64,000 bases of DNA from Cyclobacteriaceae bacterium (lineage in GTDB: Bacteria > Bacteroidota > Bacteroidia > Cytophagales > Cyclobacteriaceae), in NCBI GenBank assembly GCA_028281285.1, contig JANQKF010000016.1:124001-188000 (forward strand), in the 5' to 3' direction. The stretch's first letter is position 1. Every line of letters begins with the position of its first letter. The translations under genes and the position numbers were made by a program. Under the pieces are notes generated by a model that was given only the letters and a program-made list of their open reading frames with translations, did not search any database and was not told the origin of the DNA. Below are positions 1 through 7,463 of the stretch, one piece after another.

Positions 1-89
1 ATGATGAATATAAGATACTTGTTTTTGTTCATTCCCGGCTGCAAAACTAAGGTTTTATTCGGTGTTAGGTAATTCATTTGAAACTGGCT

Positions 90-98
90 TACTTTGCA
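90..98 (+). promoter_or_regulatory. Candidate -7 promoter element of the glycosyltransferase gene
   Basis: TACTTTGCA lies 17 bases before the ATG at 115. The 12-mer CTTACTTTGCAT (88-99) recurs exactly at 37154-37165 before a histidine kinase gene. It resembles the Bacteroidota -7 element TAnnTTTG. No TTTG is seen at the expected -33 position, so the call is tentative. Bases 1-87 hold no gene that I can support. Confidence 0.4.
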
Positions 99-114
99 TT
101 TTTAAATTTCTGCA

Positions 115-1053
115 ATGAAGTTATCTGTTGTTGTAACGGTTTATAATGAAGAAGATAATGTGATTCCTTTATGTGAGAAGGAATACGAGGCATTGGAAGG
201 TATTGACTATGAATTGATCTTGGTAGATGATGGTTCCACGGACGCCACGGTTGAAAACATTAGAAAAGTAGCCAATAGCCGGACGAAACTTTTGATCTTC
301 AATAAAAACTATGGACAAAGTACTGCCATGTCTGCAGGTATAGATGAGGCAAAAGGAGAATTCATAGTTACTATGGATGGTGATTTGCAAAATGACCCAG
401 CAGATATTCCAAAAATGATGGCCAAACTGGAAGAGTCAGGAATGGATGTGGTAGCCGGAGTAAGAGCGAATCGTAAAGATGGATTCGTTCTAAGGAAATT
501 CCCGAGCAAAATTGCTAACTGGATCATCCGTAGAACGACAGGAGTACGGTTGAGCGATTATGGTTGTTCATTGAGAATTTATCGAAGTGATATTGCCAAG
601 AACCTTGGACTGTACGGAGAGCTTCATCGATTTATTCCTGTTTTAGCCAAACTTCAAGGCGCCCAAATGACTGAAGTGGATGTTAATCATCATGCGCGAA
701 TACATGGAGAATCGAAATATGGAATCAATAGGACTTTCAGAGTGATGGCGGATTTGATTCTGATGATCTTTTTTCAGAAGTATTCCAGAAGGCCAATGCA
801 TCTGTTTGGAGGTTGGGGCATCTTCATCTTCGCGATTGGCTTCTTGATTGATCTCTATCTGGTCATCTTCAAATTTGTCACCGGTGAGGATATTTGGGGC
901 AGACCTTTGCTTTTACTGGGTTCGATACTGATTCTGGCCGGTATTCAGTTTATCACTGTGGGGATCATTGCTGAATTAATGATGCGAACCTATTTCGAAT
1001 CGCAGAACAAAAAGACTTATAGACTCAAAGAAATCTTCGTTGGAAAAGACTAA
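115..1053 (+). CDS. Family 2 glycosyltransferase, DPM1/GtrB type
   Basis: This is a membrane-bound polyprenyl-phosphate sugar transferase of the dolichol-phosphate-mannose-synthase/GtrB type. The GT-A fold starts at residue 1 (SVVVTVYNEE), with the nucleotide-binding LVDDGSTD near residues 36-43 and the metal-binding DGD at 88-90. Two hydrophobic segments follow at about 230-255 and 264-290, as in GtrB-like enzymes that make undecaprenyl-phosphate sugars at the inner face of the membrane. The 312-residue length fits the family. It overlaps the next gene, a flippase-like membrane protein, by 14 bases, so the two probably act together in lipid-linked sugar metabolism. The sugar cannot be told from sequence. 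Confidence 0.9.
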   Translation: MKLSVVVTVYNEEDNVIPLCEKEYEALEGIDYELILVDDGSTDATVENIRKVANSRTKLLIFNKNYGQSTAMSAGIDEAKGEFIVTMDGDLQNDPADIPKMMAKLEESGMDVVAGVRANRKDGFVLRKFPSKIANWIIRRTTGVRLSDYGCSLRIYRSDIAKNLGLYGELHRFIPVLAKLQGAQMTEVDVNHHARIHGESKYGINRTFRVMADLILMIFFQKYSRRPMHLFGGWGIFIFAIGFLIDLYLVIFKFVTGEDIWGRPLLLLGSILILAGIQFITVGIIAELMMRTYFESQNKKTYRLKEIFVGKD

Positions 1054-1915
1054 GCTTAAAAAACGGCTTTTTCTTGCTTTCAAGATCGCATTGGCTGCTT
1101 TTGCGATCTATTTTGTAGTCAATAGTATCGATCTTGAGAAAACAAAAGAACTGATAGTTAATGCCAATTTCGGTTGGTTGTTCATAGCACTGATCGTTTT
1201 TAACCTCTCAAAAATACTTGGTGCATTCCGACTCAATTACTTTTTTAAATCGCTAGGACTCGATTTGGATAGTTTGTATAACCTGAAACTCTACTATGTA
1301 GGGATGTTGTACAATCAATTTCTACCAGGTGGTATCGGGGGAGATGGATATAAAGTTTACCTCTTAAATAAACAGTTCAAAACCCCGGTTAAAGGCTTGG
1401 TGACGGCAACGCTTTTAGATCGAGGGAGTGGTGGAATTGCCTTAGGATTTTTGATGTTAATCTTTGCTGGAATCGGCACAGGTTATGATGTTATTGGTAA
1501 TTTTAAATATCTGATTTGGCCTGGGGCTGTTCTGGCTTTTCCTGCCTACTATGCCCTAGTGCATTTTGTGTTCCCGACTTACAAAGACTATAGGGCTATT
1601 ACCAGCATCCAAGCTATAGGCGTTCAAGCCTTGCAGGTAGTTGCTTCCTATTTTATCCTTTTGGCATTGGGAGTTGATGCTGGATTCGTGGACTATTTCA
1701 CACTTTTCCTCCTTAGTTCCATTGCTGCCTTACTCCCGATTTCAATGCCGGGAGGTATAGGAATGAGAGAATACGTTATGTTAATGGGAGCACCGGTACT
1801 ATTTCTGGATCAAAACACAGCCGTAGCCCTAACGGGATTATTTTACTTGATTAGCCTGTTCAGTGCGGCTTTTGGAATTGCATTTAATGCGAAGTTCAAA
1901 CCGGTTGAAAATTAG
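1040..1915 (+). CDS. UPF0104/LPG-synthase TM-domain (flippase-like) membrane protein
   Basis: This is an integral membrane protein of the lysylphosphatidylglycerol-synthase TM-region family (UPF0104). The family shows several hydrophobic helices and a conserved FLPGGIGGDGYK-like loop, seen here near residues 95-106, plus LPISMPGGIGMRE near 234-246. The start is TTG at 1040, inside the end of the glycosyltransferase gene, and no in-frame ATG lies upstream of the first membrane helix. The translational overlap with a GT2 enzyme is common for this family and suggests lipid or lipid-linked sugar handling. The transported molecule is unknown. Its stop overlaps the end of the convergent phosphatase gene by four bases. 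Confidence 0.82.
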   Translation: MEKTKLKKRLFLAFKIALAAFAIYFVVNSIDLEKTKELIVNANFGWLFIALIVFNLSKILGAFRLNYFFKSLGLDLDSLYNLKLYYVGMLYNQFLPGGIGGDGYKVYLLNKQFKTPVKGLVTATLLDRGSGGIALGFLMLIFAGIGTGYDVIGNFKYLIWPGAVLAFPAYYALVHFVFPTYKDYRAITSIQAIGVQALQVVASYFILLALGVDAGFVDYFTLFLLSSIAALLPISMPGGIGMREYVMLMGAPVLFLDQNTAVALTGLFYLISLFSAAFGIAFNAKFKPVEN

Positions 1916-2406
1916 TAAGACATCACGGTGACAGTACCCTTGCCGATTTCTGAGATCGTTACCACGAAAATTTTATCGTATTCATCTTCACTGAGCATCT
2001 CATACTTCTTCGACCCAATTAATAGATTGACTACAAAAGGAGTGGTATTGGAATGACCCGAGACTACCACGGTTTTTCCTTTATTGTTGTTATACATTTC
2101 GCTGATAAAATCTTGCCCTCGTGGATTGTACTCGATAATGTCAAGCCCTTTTTCCAAAGACAATGGTTCCACCGTCTTCATGGTTCGTTTGAACGGAGTG
2201 GAGTAAATAGCTGCGATTTCGGCTGCTTTCAATAGCTCATTCAGTCGGTTTGCTCTTTCCTGTCCTTCTGCTGTCAACCCTGGATTATTCGTCCCATCAT
2301 TTGCCTTTTCAGCATGGCGTACCAAGATGAAAGTGGTCAACGTATCCTGACCATAGGAAATGGTCGACAATGAGATTAGAACGAGCAGAATTAATATCTT
2401 TTTCAT
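1912..2406 (-). CDS. Secreted histidine phosphatase family protein
   Basis: This is a short member of the phosphoglycerate-mutase-like histidine phosphatase superfamily. It has an N-terminal signal peptide (about residues 1-19, ending SYGQ) and is therefore periplasmic or exported. The phospho-acceptor motif LVRHAEKA is at residues 28-35, and the second catalytic histidine is in VSGHSNT near residue 117. STPFKRTMKT, near 84-93, is the usual phosphate-pocket segment. The 164-residue length matches the SixA-like or small secreted branch. The substrate is unknown. Confidence 0.85.
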   Translation of the reverse strand: MKKILILLVLISLSTISYGQDTLTTFILVRHAEKANDGTNNPGLTAEGQERANRLNELLKAAEIAAIYSTPFKRTMKTVEPLSLEKGLDIIEYNPRGQDFISEMYNNNKGKTVVVSGHSNTTPFVVNLLIGSKKYEMLSEDEYDKIFVVTISEIGKGTVTVMSY

Positions 2407-2494
2407 AGAGCAAATGGGCTTTTACAATCCTAAGAACGGCTAAACTACGGTTTATTATTCATCAACCTTGTCTCATATTGACAAAAGGTAGTGA

Positions 2495-3097
2495 TTAAAG
2501 TGTATCGTCAATTTCGATTGCTTCCAGGATATCAGCCATTTCATCAAAATCCTTTAACCCTGGTCTGATTTCGGTTCCGCCCTGTAGCGCAATACCTTTC
2601 AAATTCGAGTTGTCAATATGATAATTGATGGTCTCAGCGGAAACTCCAAATGCCGTAACAATGGGGTAATTCGTTGTCATAGCAAGAAATTCCGGGCTTA
2701 ATTCTCCTTGATGAAAAGACTCTACTAAGAAATAACTCACTTGATCTTTCAAGCTGCTTAAGAGCTCTTCGGTAAGCATGGCAATATCAATCTTAAGGAT
2801 TACGGGCAATCCACTTTTGGCAGCGTCTGAAACCAGTTTTGGAGAGCTAACCTGAATAGCATCCAACCGATAATTTGATAGGATGGATTGGTCAACTTCC
2901 TGTTTGTTCTCGATTTCGCCCACATATTCCACCCCAGATAACCATTCCGATATTTCAGCGAATTTTTCGCTGTCAGTATAGTTTGAGTTTCCTTCCTCGA
3001 TATTGAACCCAAGTTGATTTACCTCCATGCCTGCACAATAGCGTGCGTCACTTAGATTATTGATTCCCGAAACTTTTACAAACGTTTTTAGCGCCAT
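2495..3097 (-). CDS. TrpF-like (phosphoribosylanthranilate isomerase family) protein with altered catalytic residues
   Basis: This TIM-barrel protein of about 200 residues aligns along its length with phosphoribosylanthranilate isomerase. The N-terminal KVSGINNLSDA replaces the usual KICGITxxxDA, and the C-terminal GGTEIRPGLKD matches the phosphate-binding end. The catalytic Cys (KxCG) is Ser10 here. The region that normally carries the catalytic Asp reads FLVES, so Asp appears replaced by Glu. No trp genes are nearby. I chose ATG at 3097 because a TAnnTTTG promoter element overlaps the upstream TTG at 3127. Real TrpF activity is doubtful; a diverged paralogue with another substrate is more likely. 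Confidence 0.72.
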   Translation of the reverse strand: MALKTFVKVSGINNLSDARYCAGMEVNQLGFNIEEGNSNYTDSEKFAEISEWLSGVEYVGEIENKQEVDQSILSNYRLDAIQVSSPKLVSDAAKSGLPVILKIDIAMLTEELLSSLKDQVSYFLVESFHQGELSPEFLAMTTNYPIVTAFGVSAETINYHIDNSNLKGIALQGGTEIRPGLKDFDEMADILEAIEIDDTL

Positions 3098-3124
3098 AAT
3101 TCTTGATCTCTGTAGAATGTGAGG

Positions 3125-3132
3125 CAAAAGTA
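3125..3132 (-). promoter_or_regulatory. Candidate -7 promoter element for the TrpF-like gene
   Basis: On the minus strand the bases read TACTTTTG, an exact TAnnTTTG match, 27 bases before the ATG at 3097. It places the transcription start near 3118-3120. That excludes the upstream TTG at 3127 as the start codon. Confidence 0.5.
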
Positions 3133-3133
3133 A

Positions 3134-3241
3134 ATGAAATTGAATGGAAAGGGTGCAGTACCGAATGAGAAATTTTCAGATCTACTTAAGGTCGGGAATA
3201 TTGCCATCGAGGTGTATAATTATCAAATAATAGGTCGTTAA
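3134..3241 (+). CDS. Possible small protein of 35 residues
   Basis: This open frame starts with ATG at 3134, with GAGG about ten bases upstream, and ends TAA at 3239-3241. The peptide has a protein-like composition (ends IAIEVYNYQIIGR) and no signal peptide. It lies between the divergent TrpF-like gene and the lipoprotein gene, and its start abuts the opposite-strand promoter. I recognise no family. It may be a chance frame. Confidence 0.2.
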   Translation: MKLNGKGAVPNEKFSDLLKVGNIAIEVYNYQIIGR

Positions 3242-3265
3242 TTTTTTAGATTTTATCTTTACACT

Positions 3266-3997
3266 ATGTCGAAGAAGGTTTTCCTTTCACTGATCCTCAT
3301 CTTCATCGCTATTCTGGCCTGCAATATTGACCAGACACCCCATACTCCTGCCTTGGATCCCGATACCGGCAAATCATACTTTTTTCTCGAAGAGGGCAAA
3401 TGGAGAGAATATGAAGTCTTTGAGATCAGATATTTTGGAATAGACATAAGCGATACATTCAGATATGAAATTCGGGAGGAAATTAAGGAGGCTTTTATTA
3501 ATGGGGTTGGTGACACATCCCATTTAGTACACAGGTTTAGAAGGGATGAAGAATCTCAACCATGGGAACTGGATTCGGTTTGGTCGGCACGCGTAGAATT
3601 GGATCGTGCTGTGTCCGTGGAAAACAACAGACCCATTATAAAAATGACATTTCCTGTGGTGGTTGGTAATACTTGGGATGGTAACCTGTTTAACAGTTCT
3701 GCGCTTGATACTTTCGAAATCAGGACATTCAACCAGTTCTTTCAGGTGCCTGGTCGGCTTTTTTCTTTTCAGGAAGCGATGATTGTTCAGCTCAATCAGG
3801 AAGAAGACCCAATCACCGACAAAGATTTCAGACGTGAAGTATATGTCGATTCCATCGGATTGGTTTTTAAAGAATACGAAGTTGTTGAATACTGCAGTGA
3901 CGCGGATATATGCACAATTGGAGACCAAACGATAATCTCCGGGCGTCTTTATAGAGAGATATTAACTGCTCATGGCTTTGCTGAAGAAGGCGGTTAA
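3266..3997 (+). CDS. Hypothetical lipoprotein
   Basis: The 243-residue product begins with a lipoprotein signal: a hydrophobic stretch and the lipobox ILAC, with Cys at about residue 19. It should be anchored in the outer or inner membrane. The mature part is rich in beta-strand-forming residues and acidic patches. I recognise no domain. The last 26 bases overlap the start of the subtilisin gene, so translation of the two is probably coupled and the lipoprotein may act in export or anchoring of that protease. A TATCTTTA box at 3254-3261 resembles the -7 element. Confidence 0.7.
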   Translation: MSKKVFLSLILIFIAILACNIDQTPHTPALDPDTGKSYFFLEEGKWREYEVFEIRYFGIDISDTFRYEIREEIKEAFINGVGDTSHLVHRFRRDEESQPWELDSVWSARVELDRAVSVENNRPIIKMTFPVVVGNTWDGNLFNSSALDTFEIRTFNQFFQVPGRLFSFQEAMIVQLNQEEDPITDKDFRREVYVDSIGLVFKEYEVVEYCSDADICTIGDQTIISGRLYREILTAHGFAEEGG

Positions 3998-5606
3998 TAT
4001 ACTCGTGCTTTTTTTGATTACTGAAGCCGCCTCGGCTCAGGTAAATAGGTATATGGTCTTTTTTACCGATAAGGCCAATTCCGAATATTCAGTTTCCAGA
4101 CCTTCTGAATTCCTGGCAACCAGATCACGTACAAGAAGGCAAATATTCGGGATCGATGTTACCGAAAGTGACCTGCCTGTCAATTCATCTTATGTAAATG
4201 AGGTGAAGGCACTTGGTGCCGAAACCTTTTTCAGAACCAAATGGCTCAATGGTGTATTGGTCGAGATGGATGAATCATTAATAGCACCTGTTGAATCATT
4301 GACTTTTGTCGATCGGGTAGAAGAAGTGGCCCCTGGAGCTCAACTTCTTGATGAAGAATTACCCCCAAATCAAGGAGGTCTAATTCAGACCACCAACCCT
4401 AATGACTTCTCCTTTGAGTTTCAAAATGAATTAGTCGGAATCCCATATATGCATGACAATAACACAAAAGGCAATGGTGTAATGGTAGGAGTATTGGATA
4501 ACGGTTTTCCCAATCTAGAGCGTATTGATGCTTTTGCTCACCTAATTACCAATGATCGGATTGTAATGACCAAGGATTTTGCCAATAATCAGATAAGCGT
4601 GGATAGAGGAGAAGGCCATGGTCTTCGAATACTGTCTATAATGGCGGCAGAACATGAACTATTCCAGGGCGGAATTCCGGAGGCCGATTATGCACTATTT
4701 ATAACCGAAGATCCTATTGGTGAAGTAGAGTATCGAATTGAGGAGTATAACTGGTTGTTTGCTGCAGAAGCAGCAGATAGTGCCGGGGTCGATATCATCA
4801 CGAGTTCAGTTGGTTACAGCGTATTTTCAGATCCTGCACAGAGCTATGATTATGAAGATATGGACGGAAACACTGCCATTATTAGCATCGCTGCAGGATT
4901 AGCGGAATCTAAGGGGATTACTGTAATCACCAGCGCAGGTAACGAAGGGAATAGGGCCTGGCAATTCATTACTGCCCCTGCGGACCATCCTGCCGTGATA
5001 GCCGTGGGCGCAGTCAATGTAGCCAGAAGGAGAAGTTCTATCAGCTCGATAGGACCCAACAGTGTAGGTAATACAAAACCCGATGTGGCAGCCTTTGGAA
5101 ATGGTGTCACCGCTATCGATAAAAATGGGGAATTAGTGCTGAAATCAGGTACATCACTGTCGGCTCCATTTATAGCAGCTTTGGCAGCAGGGCTACTAGA
5201 GGCTCGGGTGGAGACCAATCCGGAAGAAATGAGAAAAGTAATCAAGGCTGCCGGACATCTTGCGAATCAGCCCAACAATGAACTAGGCTATGGTATTCCA
5301 ACTTTTGAAGCTGCGGTCGATGCTCTTCGAACTCTCATTGCAGGCAACCAAATGGATGTTCAGGTTTTTCCAAATCCTTCAACCACAGACTATACCTTTG
5401 TGAAGTTTCCGGAAGAATTGTTGAATCAGGAATATGAGTTCAAGGTGGTTTCCACCAATGGACATGTGGCGATTCAAGGTAATATAACTCCCAATGAAAT
5501 CAGGGATTTTCTGGAAATCCGATGGGGAGGTTCTGCTCCCGGAATTTACCTTTTGACACTTATTGGTGGTAGCCGAAAAATAACCCAAAAGCTGATCAAA
5601 TATTAA
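3972..5606 (+). CDS. Secreted S8 family serine peptidase (subtilisin) with type IX secretion C-terminal domain
   Basis: This subtilisin-like protease has a signal peptide (residues 1-22, ending ASAQ) and an N-terminal prodomain-like region (about 25-130). The catalytic triad is visible: Asp in GVLDNGF near 176, His in GEGHG near 214 and Ser in GTSLSAP near 395. The last 80 residues begin VQVFPNPS and end YLLTLIGGSRKITQKLIKY, which is the type A sorting domain recognised by the T9SS of Bacteroidota. The enzyme should therefore be secreted or attached at the cell surface. It overlaps the upstream lipoprotein gene. The 544-residue length is normal. Confidence 0.92.
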   Translation: MALLKKAVNILVLFLITEAASAQVNRYMVFFTDKANSEYSVSRPSEFLATRSRTRRQIFGIDVTESDLPVNSSYVNEVKALGAETFFRTKWLNGVLVEMDESLIAPVESLTFVDRVEEVAPGAQLLDEELPPNQGGLIQTTNPNDFSFEFQNELVGIPYMHDNNTKGNGVMVGVLDNGFPNLERIDAFAHLITNDRIVMTKDFANNQISVDRGEGHGLRILSIMAAEHELFQGGIPEADYALFITEDPIGEVEYRIEEYNWLFAAEAADSAGVDIITSSVGYSVFSDPAQSYDYEDMDGNTAIISIAAGLAESKGITVITSAGNEGNRAWQFITAPADHPAVIAVGAVNVARRRSSISSIGPNSVGNTKPDVAAFGNGVTAIDKNGELVLKSGTSLSAPFIAALAAGLLEARVETNPEEMRKVIKAAGHLANQPNNELGYGIPTFEAAVDALRTLIAGNQMDVQVFPNPSTTDYTFVKFPEELLNQEYEFKVVSTNGHVAIQGNITPNEIRDFLEIRWGGSAPGIYLLTLIGGSRKITQKLIKY

Positions 5607-5608
5607 CT

Positions 5609-5616
5609 TATATTTG
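5609..5616 (+). promoter_or_regulatory. Candidate -7 promoter element of rpe
   Basis: TATATTTG matches TAnnTTTG exactly and ends only four bases before the ATG at 5621. If it is used, transcription would start at or next to the ATG, giving a leaderless or nearly leaderless mRNA. No TTTG is seen at the -33 spacing. Confidence 0.4.
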
Positions 5617-5620
5617 CGGC

Positions 5621-6283
5621 ATGAACACTCCTCTGATTGCTCCCTCTGTTTTAGCCGCTGATTTTGCCAATATTCGAAGAGATGTGGAAATGTTAAATGA
5701 AAGTCAAGCTGACTGGATTCACATCGACATCATGGATGGCATGTTTGTTCCCAATATCTCATTTGGCCTTCCTGTTTGTGAAGCCATCAAGAGACATGCC
5801 AAAAAGCCGATGGATGTTCATTTGATGATTGAACAACCCGATCGCTACCTGGAGGCTTTCCGTGATGCCGGTGCCGAAGTATTATCGGTTCACTATGAGG
5901 CGTGTACTCATCTGCATCGTTCCCTCCAATACATTAAATCATTGGGTTGTAAAGCGGGAGTTGCTGTCAATCCGCACACCAATGTTCAGCTATTGGAAGA
6001 CACCATAGGGGATATCGACCTGGTTTGTCTTATGTCAGTGAACCCGGGCTTTGGAGGACAGAAATTTATAGAGAACACCTACAAAAAAGTGCGTCAATTA
6101 AAGCAATTGATTGTCGACAATGGGGCTTCCACCTTGATAGAGATTGATGGGGGAGTAAACAGCACAAATGCACCTTTGTTAATGGAGGCTGGTGCAGATG
6201 TATTAGTGGCAGGAAGCTTCGTTTTCAAATCAGAAGATCCCAAGTCCACAATTGCCGATTTAAAGTCCCTTCAGCCAGTCTAA
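5621..6283 (+). CDS. rpe: Ribulose-phosphate 3-epimerase
   Basis: This cytoplasmic pentose phosphate pathway enzyme interconverts D-ribulose 5-phosphate and D-xylulose 5-phosphate. The family landmarks are all present: APSVLAADFAN at residues 7-17, HIDIMDGMFVPN with metal His and Asp near 34-45, DVHLMI near 67-72, the VNPGFGGQKF phosphate loop near 140-149 and IDGGVN with the catalytic Asp near 171-176. The length of 220 residues is standard. The preceding gene ends 14 bases upstream, but the subtilisin is not functionally related. Confidence 0.97.
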   Translation: MNTPLIAPSVLAADFANIRRDVEMLNESQADWIHIDIMDGMFVPNISFGLPVCEAIKRHAKKPMDVHLMIEQPDRYLEAFRDAGAEVLSVHYEACTHLHRSLQYIKSLGCKAGVAVNPHTNVQLLEDTIGDIDLVCLMSVNPGFGGQKFIENTYKKVRQLKQLIVDNGASTLIEIDGGVNSTNAPLLMEAGADVLVAGSFVFKSEDPKSTIADLKSLQPV

Positions 6284-6295
6284 GTCTAATCATTC

Positions 6296-6383
6296 CGTCA
6301 TTTCGAAGGAATGGTGTGACTGAGAAATCTCCTTATTACCTACTAGGAGACTTCTCACCCGAGAATTCGGATTCGAAGTGACG
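6296..6383. repeat. Imperfect palindromic intergenic repeat
   Basis: The outer arms CGTCATTTCGAA and TTCGAAGTGACG pair at 11 of 12 bases, and the inner GAGAAATCTCC pairs with GGAGACTTCTC at 10 of 11. The element fills the gap between rpe and the convergent arsC-like gene and could form a long hairpin. It looks like the interspersed REP/MITE-like palindromes of many bacterial genomes. I saw no second copy in this window. It may also serve as a bidirectional terminator. Confidence 0.65.
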
Positions 6384-6384
6384 T

Positions 6385-6732
6385 TTAGCCAAGTGCAGCT
6401 TTCACTGCCTCAACATTCTTTTTGCTATTGCCAATAAAAATTTGGTCGTCAATAATGAAGACAGGTCGCTTGAGGAAGGTGTATTCCTGAAGGATGTACT
6501 TTCTGTAATCGGTTTCGTTGAGCTCCATTTCATTTAGCCCCATTGCTCGGTACTTCATTGCCACGCGACTGAACAGAGCCTCGTACGAACCTGCCATGGA
6601 TTTCATCTGATCGATCTGATCAGGAGTGATAGATTCAGACTTAATATCTTGTTTTTCAAAACCATCCATAGGTAGTTCAGACATAATTCGCTTGCATGTT
6701 GAGCAGGTAGACAGGTAGTAGACTTTCTTCAT
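6385..6732 (-). CDS. ArsC/Spx family thioredoxin-fold protein
   Basis: This small cytoplasmic protein of the arsenate reductase (ArsC)/Spx family has 115 residues. The CxxC motif CSTCKR is at residues 9-14, just after the first beta strand, and the cis-proline segment RPVFIID is near 88-94. That layout fits Spx/MgsR or YffB-like ArsC relatives. The CxxC arrangement and lack of arsenic genes nearby argue against a true arsenate reductase. Its role is probably redox-linked but cannot be fixed from sequence. Confidence 0.82.
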   Translation of the reverse strand: MKKVYYLSTCSTCKRIMSELPMDGFEKQDIKSESITPDQIDQMKSMAGSYEALFSRVAMKYRAMGLNEMELNETDYRKYILQEYTFLKRPVFIIDDQIFIGNSKKNVEAVKAALG

Positions 6733-6883
6733 TTTAGTAGATTATTCTAGGCTTTTAGTCGAAAACAGTTCCGAATATCTTTTGTTCGACAAGTTTGAAA
6801 AATTATCACTTGTATATTCGGAAGTAATCCTATTATTTGTAACCTCAATTTTAAACCCTAAACTACCCTAGAGGAAATAAAAG

Positions 6884-7339
6884 ATGAAAAGACTCTCACA
6901 AATTGTTCTAGCAACGTTGATGCTAGCATTAGTGGCAGCTAATGTAAAAGCGCAAGATGATATTACAGATCAGGATATGAAGGACTATGCGATCATTCTT
7001 ATGGCGCAAAAGTCTATCACTGATAAAATAAGCCCATATGTGAATGGTCTTATTGAAAAGCAAGATGGAATTGATGGTAATCGATATGCAGCTTTGGACG
7101 CAGCTGCCAAAGGTGATGTGGCTAAATTGCCTGCAGACGCCACTGATTTCGAAAAACAATTCTATCAAACCATTCAAACTCAAGTTGACAAGAGGAAGAA
7201 AGCGGCAAGTGCTGTTGTGAGCAACCTTGCTCGATATAGCTTGGGAGGGAAAAAATACAATGCCATGAAAAAAGCGTATAAATCTGATGCCGATGTAAAG
7301 GCAAAAGTTGATGGATTTATGGCTGGATTGGCTATGTAA
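6884..7339 (+). CDS. Secreted hypothetical protein
   Basis: The 151-residue product has a clear signal peptide (residues 1-23, ending VKAQ) and a mature part rich in alanine, lysine and aspartate that looks helical (residues 30-150). I recognise no domain, though the pattern is that of a small periplasmic helical protein. A purine-rich GAGGAAATAAAAG stretch precedes the ATG and gives an unusually good ribosome site for this genome. The gene is followed by a strong terminator, so it is probably a single-gene transcript. Confidence 0.75.
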   Translation: MKRLSQIVLATLMLALVAANVKAQDDITDQDMKDYAIILMAQKSITDKISPYVNGLIEKQDGIDGNRYAALDAAAKGDVAKLPADATDFEKQFYQTIQTQVDKRKKAASAVVSNLARYSLGGKKYNAMKKAYKSDADVKAKVDGFMAGLAM

Positions 7340-7378
7340 ACAGAACCTTAATCAACCTTAACATACTAATGACAGAAG

Positions 7379-7411
7379 AGTCCTGACAATAACGTCAGGA
7401 CTTTTTATTTT
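7379..7411 (+). terminator. Rho-independent terminator
   Basis: AGTCCTGAC and GTCAGGACT form a perfect 9-bp stem with a 6-base loop, followed by TTTTTATTTT. It ends transcription of the secreted protein gene at 6884-7339. Its T tract abuts the -33 element of the next promoter. Confidence 0.92.
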
Positions 7412-7440
7412 GAACGATAATAATAAAGGCCGTAGTTTGC
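7409..7440 (+). promoter_or_regulatory. Bacteroidota-type promoter for the outer-membrane protein gene
   Basis: TTTG at 7409-7412 (-33) is separated by 20 bases from TAGTTTGC at 7433-7440 (-7). The spacing fits the Bacteroidota sigma factor consensus. The start codon is a TTG at 7464, about 17 bases after the expected transcription start. Confidence 0.55.
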
Positions 7441-7463
7441 CATTATATAGATAAACCCCGGAA

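Noticed and set aside
6385..6732. Arsenate reductase of an ars operon
   Set aside because: No arsB, arsR or arsA nearby, and the CxxC pattern fits Spx-like relatives.
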